From: Allantophomopsis cytisporea
Lineage: Eukaryota > Ascomycota > Leotiomycetes > Phacidiales > Phacidiaceae
Assembly: GCA_024752435.1 (NCBI GenBank)
Contig: CP103024.1
Span: 186,001-250,000, forward strand
Direction: 5' to 3'
DNA: 64,000 bases
Below are positions 54,874 to 64,000 of the stretch, piece by piece; the first letter of the stretch is position 1, and the number at the start of each line of letters is the position of its first letter. The notes beneath the pieces were generated by a model, which did not search any database, had not been told where the DNA came from, and saw only the letters and a list, made by a program, of their open reading frames with translations. A program made the translations under genes and the position numbers.

Positions 54874-55122
54874 ATAGATGGTCTGGTATATTTTCAGACA
54901 ATGAGATCTCATCCACTCGAAGCGAAGGAAGTATTTCACACGGCATAGCAAGGCGTTTAATCGTTGATTAGTATCATAAATACATGATGTTATGTTAAAG
55001 TACTCAACAATACCCCTTCAATGATCCCCAAACGAAAGTCCAAAATCCCCCCAACTCACACTCCTACCTCAACCACACTCACCAACTCTCTATCGCCGCG
55101 TTCTCCAAACTCATCTCCCATC

Positions 55123-56912
55123 CTATGAATCCTTACTCATACACAACAAACTCTCCTTCCTCCTGCCCATCCCCTTCCCCTTTCCAACCCCATTACCAAC
55201 AGCACTCCCCCTCCGACTCCTATTCCTATTCCCACCCATCCCGCCAAAACTCCCCGAACTAAGAACCCTCCCAACCCGCCCAAGCAATCCCTCCCCCTCA
55301 AGACTAACCCCCCGAGGCAACAAATAACTCCTTCCAGTCCTCCTCGCAAACTCGATCCTGAACCCCCTCAAACTCCGCCTTGCCTCATCCGTTAAACACA
55401 GCGTCTCCAAATGCCCGAAAATCCGCTTGGCGCGCCGCTCCTCATCTTTATCGGACATCTTCACGCGCGGGGCTTTCTTGTTGCGTTTGAGCGTGCCGTT
55501 CTTCGATGTCGCTGGTGGGTTGGTTGGGTAGGGCGTGGTTGTGGAGCTGGTGAGACTGGTAGGTGATGGCGGGGGCGACATATGTAGTGCTGAGAGCGCT
55601 TCCAAGGGCAGATATTGCGCGTCTTGGACTTGATCTGTGCTGAAGCGGTCTTGGAGTGCGACGACGCGGCCCAGCCAGTAGGAGGGTTCTTGGGCTATGG
55701 CTACTTGGCGGATGTTTTTTGTGAATGGTGGTGATTTTTTTGATGGCGAGGTTGAATGGGTGTGTGTTAATGGTGAGGAGATGAGAGGGGAGGAAATTAG
55801 GGGTGAGGAGATCAATGGTGAAGAGTCGAGATGTAGAGGTGAGCTGCTTAGACGTGGGGGGCGACTATGGCGGTTTGTGATGGTGGTTAGGGAGTTGCGG
55901 GAGGATGTGAGGTGTGCGGAGATTGAGGAGATGCTGAGAGAGGTTAGGGTTGAGAGCATGTTCATTGTACGTGACTTGGTTATTGTTGGCGGTGGAGAAG
56001 GCGAGAGTGGTGGGAGAGATGGGTCCTCAAGATCGATTTGTGACACATCAAGAGGGCTAGAACTCAAGGGGCCCATATTACCCATCGATGGGTGTGGCTC
56101 TGGGAGCGGTCTCGAGGTTTGAAGTCTAGGTACTTCTGGGAGTGGACGAGAGAATTGACGTGGTGTTGAAGTTGGAAGAGGTGGGATGGGAACATTCTAT
56201 CTCAAGTCAGCCTATACATCTCTAAAAGGAAAGTGAAACACACCTCCTTGTTGATCGAATTCAACCCCAGATTTGGAACTGATCTTTGAGTAGTATTGAA
56301 CACTGGCGTAGGAATTTGACTCGAAAATGAACGTGATGGAGACAACGAAGCCTTCGCACTCACTTGTCTCGGTTGAAAAGACCTCGACGGGGACATTGAA
56401 GGTTTGGTGGTCACTTGCTTAGCAGGAAATGATCGTGAAGGAGACAACGAAGCTCTTGCTTTCAGTTGCTTCGGCGGCACCAAAGTCACTTGAGAGCTCG
56501 CCAACGACGGTCGCCTATATCTCATCGGACTTTGAGCAGCTACGTTCCCCAAAGAATTTCTTCCATGCGTATTCGTAGGCGTGGGAATCCGACTAGCAGG
56601 TTTTTTGACAGGTGCAGGCCGCGGGATGTTGGTGGTAGAGAAGGAGGCTGTGAGATTGGATCGTCCTACTGTGGGATTGCTATGTAGATTGTCGAATCCA
56701 GAGACTGGGGCAAAGGTCTGAGTGGTTCGTCGACGAGTGGCAAGCTTGTTAAAGTTGGTGTACGATGGGCGAGTTGTTATAGATGGGAAGGGTGATTCGA
56801 TGATGGAGGATTCTGAATCGCTTGGTGGATGACTTTGCTTGGAAGGACTATGTTTTCCTCGTGATATCTGTGCTTCGTCAAGGGCCAGACCTTGGAATCG
56901 TCTTGACTGCAT
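55123..56912 (-). CDS. Unrecognised Ser/Pro/Arg-rich protein with repeated SLSPSRSF motif
   Basis: Two exons (56912-56244 and 56196-55123) over a 47-bp intron (GTGTGT..GATAG, phase 0) encode 580 residues. The first half is disordered and basic, with three copies of an ASLSPSRSF-like motif (about 56325-56465) separated by about 20 residues, typical of proline-directed kinase targets. A Ser-rich stretch with repeated SSPLISSPLISSPL follows in exon 2. The end has an ordered look: EPSYWLGRVVALQDRFSTDQ, EERRAKRIFGHLETLCLTDE and ARRSLRGFRIEFARR, a pattern I associate with ascomycete-specific proteins of unknown role, then a basic Gly/Arg/Asn-rich tail. It is convergent with TFB2 (249 bp apart). No function is assigned. 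Confidence 0.75.
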
Positions 56913-58001
56913 TGTCAGTGGTTTTGCGTAGAGCTGTCGAGAGCGATGTCGTGACCTTTGTGGTCTTCATTTGGTGTTTGCACGTAGATTGTACGATGAT
57001 GAGCGAATGTCAGTATTGTGCGAACGCAAAACAACAAACAGAATGTTTATATGTATGGAGAAAACGAGAGTTGTTTATTATTTTCCAACGCGGAGAGAAT
57101 AGGTAGGCAAGAGTGATGTTGAATTTTGTGATGCGATCCTTCCCCCGGGGAGGCAGAGGAGATGAACCCTCTTACGTCAAAACTGCTGTTTTCTTTCCAT
57201 TATGTGACTTGTGCAGAAATCAGCAAGCAGCTCCAGACATCTTATAGTCATGAAGCAGTGGTTTCAAACAAAAGAAACGCACATACGATGAAGGGGAGCT
57301 TCATTTGATTGTCTTGGTAATCTCATCCGTAAAAGGAAAGCATCACATACATGATCACCAACATGAAAGGAAAATTGCAAAAAGAATACAGAGTGTTCAG
57401 TACTTGGGTCGTTTTTCAAGTGAGCCGTTCCTTTATTAAGTCCGTACCAGAAAGCCCGCGAAGGCATTTATCTGAATCCCGTTTGGCCAATGGACAGTCA
57501 ACCTTGCAACGCCTCGGTGCGTGCCGTCACGTTTCCACTCTGGTAGCCAAAAGAGATTTGTATCAGATCTCTACTTGTTCTGACTTCTATAGAACGTCTG
57601 AGGTGCTCGCTACTATGTGAGCACTGAGAGGGCTTTTGGCTGCTCACTTTGGAGAGTGAGAAATCTTTAGAGGTTGGATATGTTAAAACAGTATTTTGAG
57701 AAATCGCATACATCCAAGGGGAACAAATATGTTTTCCCTAATAATCAGATACTAGGTATTCGACACATTTAAGTCCAGAACAGCCGGACGGCAACAGGTT
57801 TGAGTATTTATGACATCAAGTCTACGTACCTTGATTGGTACAGTACTCAGCATTTTCAGCAAATGGTGAGTCTTTCTAGATATCTGGCCTTTTAATAGCC
57901 CTTTCATAGATATAAATTCATTTTCCTCCCAATTTGTTTTTCATCGTCTTGGAGTCCTCCTCTCTACTTCAGCAGCCTTGATGCTCTTTAAATCAAGTTT
58001 G
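56913..58001. other. Intergenic region / promoter
   Basis: This is the spacer between two minus-strand genes, with no supported gene. A TTACGTCA bZIP-like site lies at 57172-57179, about 260 bp upstream of the Ser/Pro/Arg-rich gene. Pyrimidine- and AT-rich DNA near 57890-58000 probably belongs to the 3' end of the TANGO2-like gene. Confidence 0.45.
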
Positions 58002-59090
58002 TTACTCTTCATTCCAACCTTCCACCTGAAACTCGAATTTTACATCACCATCACCTCTAGGGACAGGCTTACCCGAGTCGTCCCACAAAGCTCTCTCTAT
58101 ATAAGATACCTTTCCGTGCCAATCTACAAGAATAAGAGTCTGTCTCTGCGTGCCATAAAGTCCATGATCTGATCCGTTCGTCTTCTCCTTCTCATTAACA
58201 AGCCCGTGAGCATGTCCATTGGCATCTCCATTTGCATATCCGTTGGTATCTCCATTCGCATGTCCAACCACCCCAGCAGAAGCAATATCCTCCGCCTTCA
58301 ATTTTACCGTCTCCTCACCCCCGAATCCTGGAATGAAGATACTTTTGCGCAGCTGCAAAGAATACTCCTCAAAGTCCTGGCCTTCCGCCCTCGCAGGCAT
58401 CGTATCCGTATCCAGCACGCTCCAAAGCCTCTCCAACAATTCCTCTTCGCCCTCCTTACGCTCAACCGCCTCCCTAACAGTCCGTTCCACCAACTCCTTC
58501 CCCAACTCAACTTTCGGCCACTTGACCGGATCCAAGAAAGCCGTGTTACTCAGTCCCCAAACGCCCTCTCCCTCTCCAATCCACGGAACCTCCTCACTAG
58601 CCCCCACACGATTCGAAACAACAGCCAATCTCTCCAATGCCCGTTCCTTCTTCCCCATCTTGCCCTTCTCACGCTCCTCCAGCCTCAACCGCCCAGCCAC
58701 CAATGAAAACCCCCCCACGCCCTTCACACCCTCCCCCCCTCCCCCAACCAACCTCTTCACAAACTCCGCCGTGCTCTCGCCCGTCTCGGCACCCAACCAC
58801 GCCGTCACCATCCCACCCCGGCTACGAGCCCCAATAGCCAGCGCAGAGTCCTCTCTGTAGTTCGTCAGCACCGCAACATGTCCAGAGCGCGTTACGCCCA
58901 GCCACGTGCCATGCTCTGAGCGCTGGAGGTCACGAGACGAGAGGATTTCCGGGGGGGAGGAAGAGCTGGTGGGATTGGGTGGAGACCACCAGTGTGGTCT
59001 TGAGGTTGGGCGGAGGATGAATTCGTCTCTGTTGTTGAGGATTATCAGGGGGTAGGATGGGTGGAGGGTTGTGAGGAGGACGATGCACAT
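58002..59090 (-). CDS. TANGO2/NRDE-family protein
   Basis: This is a single-exon gene of 362 residues from the ATG at 59090. The frame is open further upstream to 59336, but MCIVLL at the start is the conserved family N-terminus (Cys2, as in Ntn-hydrolase-like proteins), so 59090 is chosen. The signature NRDE is present (IILNNRDEFILRPTSRPHWW), then SSRDLQRSEHGTWLGVTRSG, VAVLTNYREDS, RGGMVTAWL and FSLVAGRL. The C-terminus holds TLILVDWHGKVSYIERALWD. TANGO2 proteins act in mitochondria/ER-Golgi lipid or haem handling; the exact role in fungi is unsettled. A low-complexity insert of Asn/Gly/Ala/His (ANGDTNGYANGDANGHAHGL) lies near residue 300. Confidence 0.88.
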   Translation of the reverse strand: MCIVLLTTLHPSYPLIILNNRDEFILRPTSRPHWWSPPNPTSSSSPPEILSSRDLQRSEHGTWLGVTRSGHVAVLTNYREDSALAIGARSRGGMVTAWLGAETGESTAEFVKRLVGGGGEGVKGVGGFSLVAGRLRLEEREKGKMGKKERALERLAVVSNRVGASEEVPWIGEGEGVWGLSNTAFLDPVKWPKVELGKELVERTVREAVERKEGEEELLERLWSVLDTDTMPARAEGQDFEEYSLQLRKSIFIPGFGGEETVKLKAEDIASAGVVGHANGDTNGYANGDANGHAHGLVNEKEKTNGSDHGLYGTQRQTLILVDWHGKVSYIERALWDDSGKPVPRGDGDVKFEFQVEGWNEE

Positions 59091-60218
59091 TTTAAGGAAT
59101 TGATACAATGCGTGGATTTGGACCCGGATTGAGAAGGTTGGTGTGATTGGTGGCGGGATTGTATGGGCTGGATGTTGATGTGGTTGGTGGTTGTTGTTGG
59201 AATCAAGGGGAGAATGGTGTAATTTGTGAGAGGGTGGAGGGTTAAGAGGGTGAGGGTGAGGGTGAGAGGGTGAGGTGATCGGAGGATGCAGATGAATGGA
59301 AGATACGACGAGGAAAGAGAGTTCATGCACAAGCAAGGGAGAAAAGCGATATCGGATATATTATACTATCATGCAATATGCAATGATACTTACAGACTTG
59401 ATACAAAAGGATATATCATAGAATACAATCAAATCATGTGTGATTCGGTCTATTTTCATTCAGCTTTGGTGGCGTATTTCATTGTAGTCGGCTTACTCTT
59501 GGTTGATTCCTTAATTCATCATTACCCCACAATACCGAGCGATCCCGTGGTCGTGTAGTGACGAATTTTGGTGACCCGTGACTTGGATTTATGGGTGGAC
59601 TGACGTCTGTCGCAAAGTATCTTTTCTTCATGGTTATGAGCCTTATTCATTAGAATTCTTTTTATTCTTTTTATTCTTTTTATCCTTTTTATCCTTTTTA
59701 TTCTTCCTCTTTTCTTCTCTGCTCTTCTCCTCTTCTCTTTCCTGTCTTATAGCCTAATATTATATACCAATCTATTTTTCTTTATTCGTCACTGAATTTG
59801 AAAGAGAGTAAATCGAATCACTTTCACTCATCCACCCCTCACCTTACCTCGCTCACCCTTGCACTAGTTTGCACTTGAACCCCATCGATAAGCACTTTAT
59901 CGCCGTGCAGGCACCCGATAAGACACGCACTAAGTCCTCATCCTCCGCAAGCATTAATCCAGTGTCAGTGTCAGTGTGAGTGTGAGTGTGAGTGTGAGTG
60001 CCAGTCTCACCCGCCGCTCCATATCCTTCTACGCTCTTACAACTCATCAACTCATTAACTCTTCTTCTTCTTCTCCGCTTCTCCTTCTCCTCTTCTTCAT
60101 CATCCCCCAGAGATCAACCTTCAAATGAAAATACAAGACATACAAACATCACGAAACACCAGTAATCCTAATACTACTACTATTACCCCACAGCAGTCCC
60201 GAACTGCAATCCGAAGTG
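59091..60218. other. Divergent promoter with TTTTATTC minisatellite
   Basis: No gene is supported. The region includes AGGGTGAGGGTGAGGGTGAG (about 59246-59270), a TTCTTTTTAT array (59650-59705), GTGAGTGTGAGTGTGAGTGT (59972-60000) and a CTT-rich pyrimidine tract (60060-60095), probably core promoter of the REEP-type gene. Confidence 0.5.
59650..59705. repeat. 10-bp pyrimidine minisatellite (TTCTTTTTAT)n
   Basis: About five to six copies of TTCTTTTTAT, with TCCTTTTTAT variants, run in tandem. Confidence 0.85.
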
Positions 60219-61486
60219 ATGTTCGACCTTGTCGCAAAACTGTTATCGTAAGACTACCCCGCAACCACAACTCTATAATCAAGAAACAACCGAATATCTG
60301 ATTCTCTCATCAGCTCAATAGCAACTTTCCTCTTCCCCGTCTTCGCATCCTACAAAGCTCTCAAGACCTCGGATCCAGCACTCCTCACACCATGGCTCAT
60401 GTACTGGGTAGTATTAGCCTGCTGCCTCCTCGTTGAATCCTGGACAGACTGGTTCTTAGTCTGGTATGTTGCAAGACCTTCGAATATCCACGCACTTCCT
60501 CCAAACCATTATGCTCTACCTCATAAATTTCCAACTAACCCCATCCCAGGATTCCCTTCTACCCCTGGTTCCGCGCCTTCTTCCTCCTCTACCTGATCCT
60601 CCCACAAACCCAAGGCGCACGCCACCTCTATCAAACCCAAGTGCACCCCTTCCTCTCCCAAAACGAAGCTTCCATCGATGAATTCATCTCCAACGCACAC
60701 GACCGCGCCAAAGCAGCAGGCTGGTCCTACCTGCAACAAGCCATCGAATTCACCAAAACCCACGTACTAGGCCTGCCACCGAAGCAACCCTCCCCGCCCG
60801 CAACACCAACAAGCTACTCCTACACGCAAAACCTCATCGCACGCTTCAACCTGCCCGGCGCACGCCCACAGTTCCCAGGCAGCACTGCGGGCGTCAGCGC
60901 CGCGACTGATTTCTACAGCCTACTGGCCAACGCAGTGAGCGGCGTGAGTGGCGTGAGCGCCGCGAATGTCGTCAGTGGCCAGAGCGGTGCGCCGGGCATG
61001 AGCGCGGCGGGCCTGTGGGGCGGCGCATCGAAGGATGCCAGATCGAAGAATCTGAGTGATAGCGGGACGCTGATTCCGCCGTCTGTGCCGTCCGACGAAC
61101 GGATCTCGTTCATTGCGGCGCAGCGTGAGCGTCTGGCTATCTTGATGAGTGCGCTTGATAGCGAGGCGCTTAGCTTGCGGGGTGGTGCGAGTGCGAGTGC
61201 GGCTGCGGCTTCCGAGGCGCCGAGGAGTCCGAGGGGGAGCTTTGGTGTCAATTTGGATGGGGACGGGGTTGGTTCTGCGAGTGGCATTGAGAGGCCTGGC
61301 AGTGCGATGAGTGGGTTGAGTAAGAGCCGGTCTGAGGCTGATTTCGAGAAGATTGATGTTGGTGAGGGGGAGGGGGAGGGTGATGCGGAGAGCGAGAGAC
61401 CTGTTGGGAAGAGAACGGTTTCCGGGGGCTGGATTCCTTGGGCTTTTGGTGGAGGTGCGGAGAAGGCTAAGGAGAAGACGGGGTAG
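60219..61486 (+). CDS. TB2/DP1/HVA22 (REEP/Yop1-type) ER membrane-shaping protein
   Basis: Three exons (60219-60247, 60314-60463, 60550-61486) give 371 residues. Introns are 66 and 86 bp, both phase 2. The N-terminal MFDLVAKLLSSIATFLFPVF and ASYKALKTSDPALLTPWLMY, then ESWTDWFLVWIPFYPWFRAF and FLLYLILPQTQGARHLYQ, form the TB2/DP1 domain: two hairpin membrane inserts that curve ER tubules. The pattern is that of Yop1/REEP proteins. Yop1 itself is ~180 residues, and here a ~230-residue Ser/Gly/Ala-rich, acidic C-terminal tail is added, with WIPWAFGGGAEKAKEKTG at the very end. Filamentous fungi have both short (Yop1) and long forms; this is a long one. It is convergent with DPM3. Confidence 0.9.
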
Positions 61487-61999
61487 GGAGGTGGTTTTGG
61501 AGGCGTTGGTGGATTTATTGATTTGGGTTGGATTTTAGGTGTGTTTATGAAATTGATGTGGTGTTCGTTGAGCTGTGTTGTGTTGTGCTATACTGTGCTG
61601 TGATGTGCTGTTCTCAGGCATTTGATGCAATTTGTAGTTTACGGAGTAGGTTGCTCCTGCTAGTGAACTTGGATACCATCTTGGATACCATCCCTTCAAT
61701 AATCAAATCACACATAGTAAAACCCCCATGGTATCAAAACCATAGCACATCACTTCCTTTACACTTGCTTTCATTCCAGACATATGCAAAAAAATCCATT
61801 CCCCTACGCCATCCACCAAAAATACTCGTACATATATTCCCACTGCACACTCCATTCCATCCACTCTCCAGGGTATCCCCAATCCACCTTCCCATCCGAT
61901 CTAATCTCCCCTTCCTCTCCACCCTCCATCCCCTTCCCTTACTCCCTTATCCCCCGCCTTCCGCACCCATCTACCCCACCATACGCACAACACACAAAT
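61487..61999. other. Convergent intergenic region
   Basis: This is the spacer between the REEP-type gene and DPM3. It has CTGTG-type short repeats (61575-61610) and a pyrimidine-rich stretch (61850-61975). The plus-strand frame at 61528-62091 is antisense to DPM3 at its end and not gene-like. Confidence 0.5.
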
Positions 62000-62494
62000 C
62001 TAATCAACATCAACCCCCTTCGCCCGCAAATCCGCTCGCGCAAGATCAATCTCCGCCATCAATTCGGCATGCGCCTCGGGCGTATCGTTGAAGGTGAAGA
62101 CTCCGTAGCCTAGCTTGAAGAGGAGGTATGAACCGAAGGAGACGAGAGCCCAGAAGGGGAGCTTGGTGTGTCAGCTTTCTGTCCGAATCCAACATCTCAT
62201 ATCTGGTCTCCATCATCTGAGGGGGTAATTGGAAGGCAGCGGGTATCGTAGATGGGGAAACGTATAGATGGGGAAACGAAGGGACGAGGGCACTGCGGGT
62301 AAGGAATGGGAAGAAGACGTACAACGGGGAGAATTTCCTCCTGAATCAGCGCGGGTAATGGGACGATGTGCAGGTACAATGACATGTAGAGCTGGCTTCG
62401 TTAGCTGGTGTACCTACCTCCTGACTCGTATGCCATTGGGACGTACCGTGGAGACCAGAAGGCCGAATGTGAGTTGTTGTTGGGCTTTGGTCAT
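62000..62494 (-). CDS. DPM3: Dolichol-phosphate mannosyltransferase subunit 3
   Basis: Three short exons (62494-62447, 62391-62323, 62161-62000) on the minus strand encode 92 residues, the expected size for DPM3. The introns are 55 and 161 bp. The protein begins MTKAQQQLTFGLLVSTLYMS and continues LHIVPLPALIQEEILPVLPF, WALVSFGSYLLFKLGYGVFT and FNDTPEAHAELMAEIDLARA, ending KGVDVD. It has two transmembrane segments (about 8-28 and 42-60) and a short coiled-coil tail. DPM3 anchors the catalytic DPM1 subunit at the ER membrane, where dolichol-phosphate-mannose is made for N-glycosylation, GPI anchors and O-mannosylation. The gene is too small to be seen as one frame and was assembled from splice sites. 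Confidence 0.92.
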
Positions 62495-63623
62495 TTTGAA
62501 TGGTTGTAAGGATCGTGGGGTTGTTGTGGGATTTGGAATGAGTGAGGGTTGTTGTGAGGTTGTGGTGGTGGATGTGGATGTGGATGAGACGAGGCTGAGG
62601 AGGGGGGATGTGGAGTTTCTGGTGTGGTGTTCTATGGGGTGTTGATGCTGAGGACAGGTTGGTGGATGGGACGCGAAAGCACGTGATTTTGAAGATGGAT
62701 GATTATGATTAAGGATAATTTATTCTTTTAAAAATTTATTCTTTTATATCATTTATTGGTTTATTCTTTTAGGGTTGTCTATGTTGTTTTTATGTATCAT
62801 TCTAGAAATCCTCGAATTATCTAATGTCTTGGAGATGTGGTCTACCAGACTGAAGGTAATAATTCTCCATTTGGCTAATGTACGTACTTGCACTTGCAGA
62901 CATGAGAGCGTTGACATCTCTCTACTTGGACAAGCCACATTCTCGAGATCCACACAAGGATTGAGGTTGTAGATGCTATATAAGAGGTACGGAGGTATTA
63001 TTACATTTGTACTGCATTCGTATTGCATTCGTCTTCCTTGACAACACTGCCCCTTATTGTCGTCATCTAATCTCTGTGATTTTTGTCATCATCAACTCAT
63101 ATTATCTATCATCCAAAGGCAGCAGCAAATACAAAGTCAAAGCAAGTCCATGTCGTTTAAAGACGCTCATGATCATTATCATTTGTCAGCAGAAGTCACT
63201 CATTACCTTACCGCACATTATTCGTTCATATTTAATTTCCCAGACAATAATTGGCTGCCTTATACGTAAGTAAAGCCCCCTAACAAGTCTCTTAAGATGC
63301 ATACAGTCACAAAACCCCCCCACCACCACCAATACTATAATCTACCTATCACAACTCACTCACTCACTCACAGCACAATATCTCTCTTCCTGTGCCTCTT
63401 CTCTGCCGCAACATAAGCAAGCATCTCGAAACATCAATCCATATCTCTCATTCTTGCACAGCCCCACGCCACTTCTCTATCACCAGAGTTTCTCCTGTTG
63501 CAAACATTTCAATCATCCAATCATCATTCAATTCCATGCTTGCAACCGTTTACGTCCCGTTGTGCGTTCTTGAATAGGTCAGGCTGCTAAAGAGCTGATA
63601 TCGAGTGGCTTTCATCCTTCATC
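62495..63623. other. Divergent promoter with possible upstream exon
   Basis: No recognised gene lies here. It has AT-rich TTTATTCTTTTA repeats near 62720-62770. A frame at 63150-63269 (MSFKDAHDHYHLSAEVTHYL) ends next to a GTAAGT donor at 63266, so it might be an upstream exon of the next gene or a 5' leader ORF. Confidence 0.35.
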
Positions 63624-63656
63624 ATGACTGCACCCCCACCCCCACCCACTACAGGT

Positions 63657-63700
<44 letters not shown>

Positions 63701-64000
63701 ATAAAACTCCTCCCATTAACTACATTCCATCTTATCTTCGTCAAAAATCCCTTCGAATCTCCAGATCATCCCTCGAAGGTTGGTGTCTGGAATCCTTACT
63801 GAATCATTACAGGCTTACCTGAGTCGGAGAATGCTCTGATACAGATCATTGAGCACGTGCTGGATGCGCAGAAAAGTATCCAGAGTGAGCAGAGTATGGA
63901 GTTAGATGGTGATGATAGCGTTGCGCCCATCGACGTTGAGGATCAGGAGAGACGCACGCGGAGTCTAGCGGACGTACTTCCTGGTCTGAATCATTTGTGG
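63624..64000 (+). CDS. 5' part of an unrecognised gene, truncated by the window edge
   Basis: Exon 1 (63624-63654) encodes MTAPPPPPTT. A 158-bp phase-1 intron (63655-63812, GTAAGA..TTACAG) holds a (GAAA)n array. Exon 2 runs from 63813 off the edge, encoding GLPESENALIQIIEHVLDAQ, acidic DGDDSVAPIDVEDQE and RSLADVLPGLNHLW. The amphipathic helix followed by an acidic linker is suggestive of a nuclear or complex subunit, but I do not recognise it. The start is inferred; a 5' exon upstream is possible. Confidence 0.5.
63658..63702. repeat. (GAAA)11 microsatellite in intron
   Basis: About eleven GAAA units fill the start of the first intron of the last gene, beginning a few bases after the donor GTAAGA. 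Confidence 0.95.

Overview
The window is nuclear DNA of a filamentous ascomycete (Pezizomycotina). The genes carry short introns (43-86 bp is usual) with GT..AG ends and CTRAY-like branch points. Most encoded proteins are standard ascomycete housekeeping proteins, and intergenic DNA is rich in microsatellites. A Leotiomycete is my best guess from the style of several lineage-type hypothetical proteins, but no marker gene here settles it. No rRNA, convincing tRNA, CRISPR array or intact transposon was found.

Layout. From 0.6 to 32.7 kb the window is gene-dense: a UbiB/ABC1-family mitochondrial protein (CQD1-like), a two-TM coiled-coil protein, a decayed caspase-like gene, an LRRC40-like leucine-rich-repeat protein, a DUF2458 protein, a COX14-domain protein, an unknown protein, DAHP synthase (ARO4 type), a small Cys-rich membrane protein, mitoribosomal mL50, a 3-ketoacyl-CoA thiolase, a Thr-rich/coiled-coil protein with an in-frame stop, the replication-fork protection factor TOF1, a mitochondrial 3-hydroxyacyl-CoA dehydrogenase and a homeodomain transcription factor. 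From 32.7 to 51.3 kb there is an 18.6 kb stretch with no convincing gene, full of microsatellites and minisatellites, lying upstream of the homeodomain gene. From 51.3 kb to the end, genes return: a nine-exon ACOT13-like hotdog thioesterase (which I assembled from short exons), TFB2 (TFIIH p52), a Ser/Pro/Arg-rich protein, a TANGO2/NRDE protein, a YOP1/REEP-type ER-shaping protein, DPM3, and the 5' part of an unrecognised gene running off the edge.

How they fit together. The genes do not form one cluster; this is ordinary chromosomal housekeeping DNA. The thiolase and the hydroxyacyl-CoA dehydrogenase both belong to fatty-acid oxidation, and CQD1, COX14 and mL50 are mitochondrial. Several divergent promoters hold recognisable cis-motifs: a CRE before CQD1, a Gcn4/CpcA site before DAHP synthase, two MluI cell-cycle boxes before TOF1 and a FarA/FarB-type core before the dehydrogenase.

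The items most worth a second look are the 18.6 kb repeat-rich upstream region of the developmental-type homeodomain gene, the catalytically dead and broken caspase-like relic, the Thr-rich gene interrupted by a TAA, and a 16-nt micro-exon in the thioesterase. Exon boundaries were worked out by hand from reading-frame continuity, splice consensus and family conservation. No database search was run.
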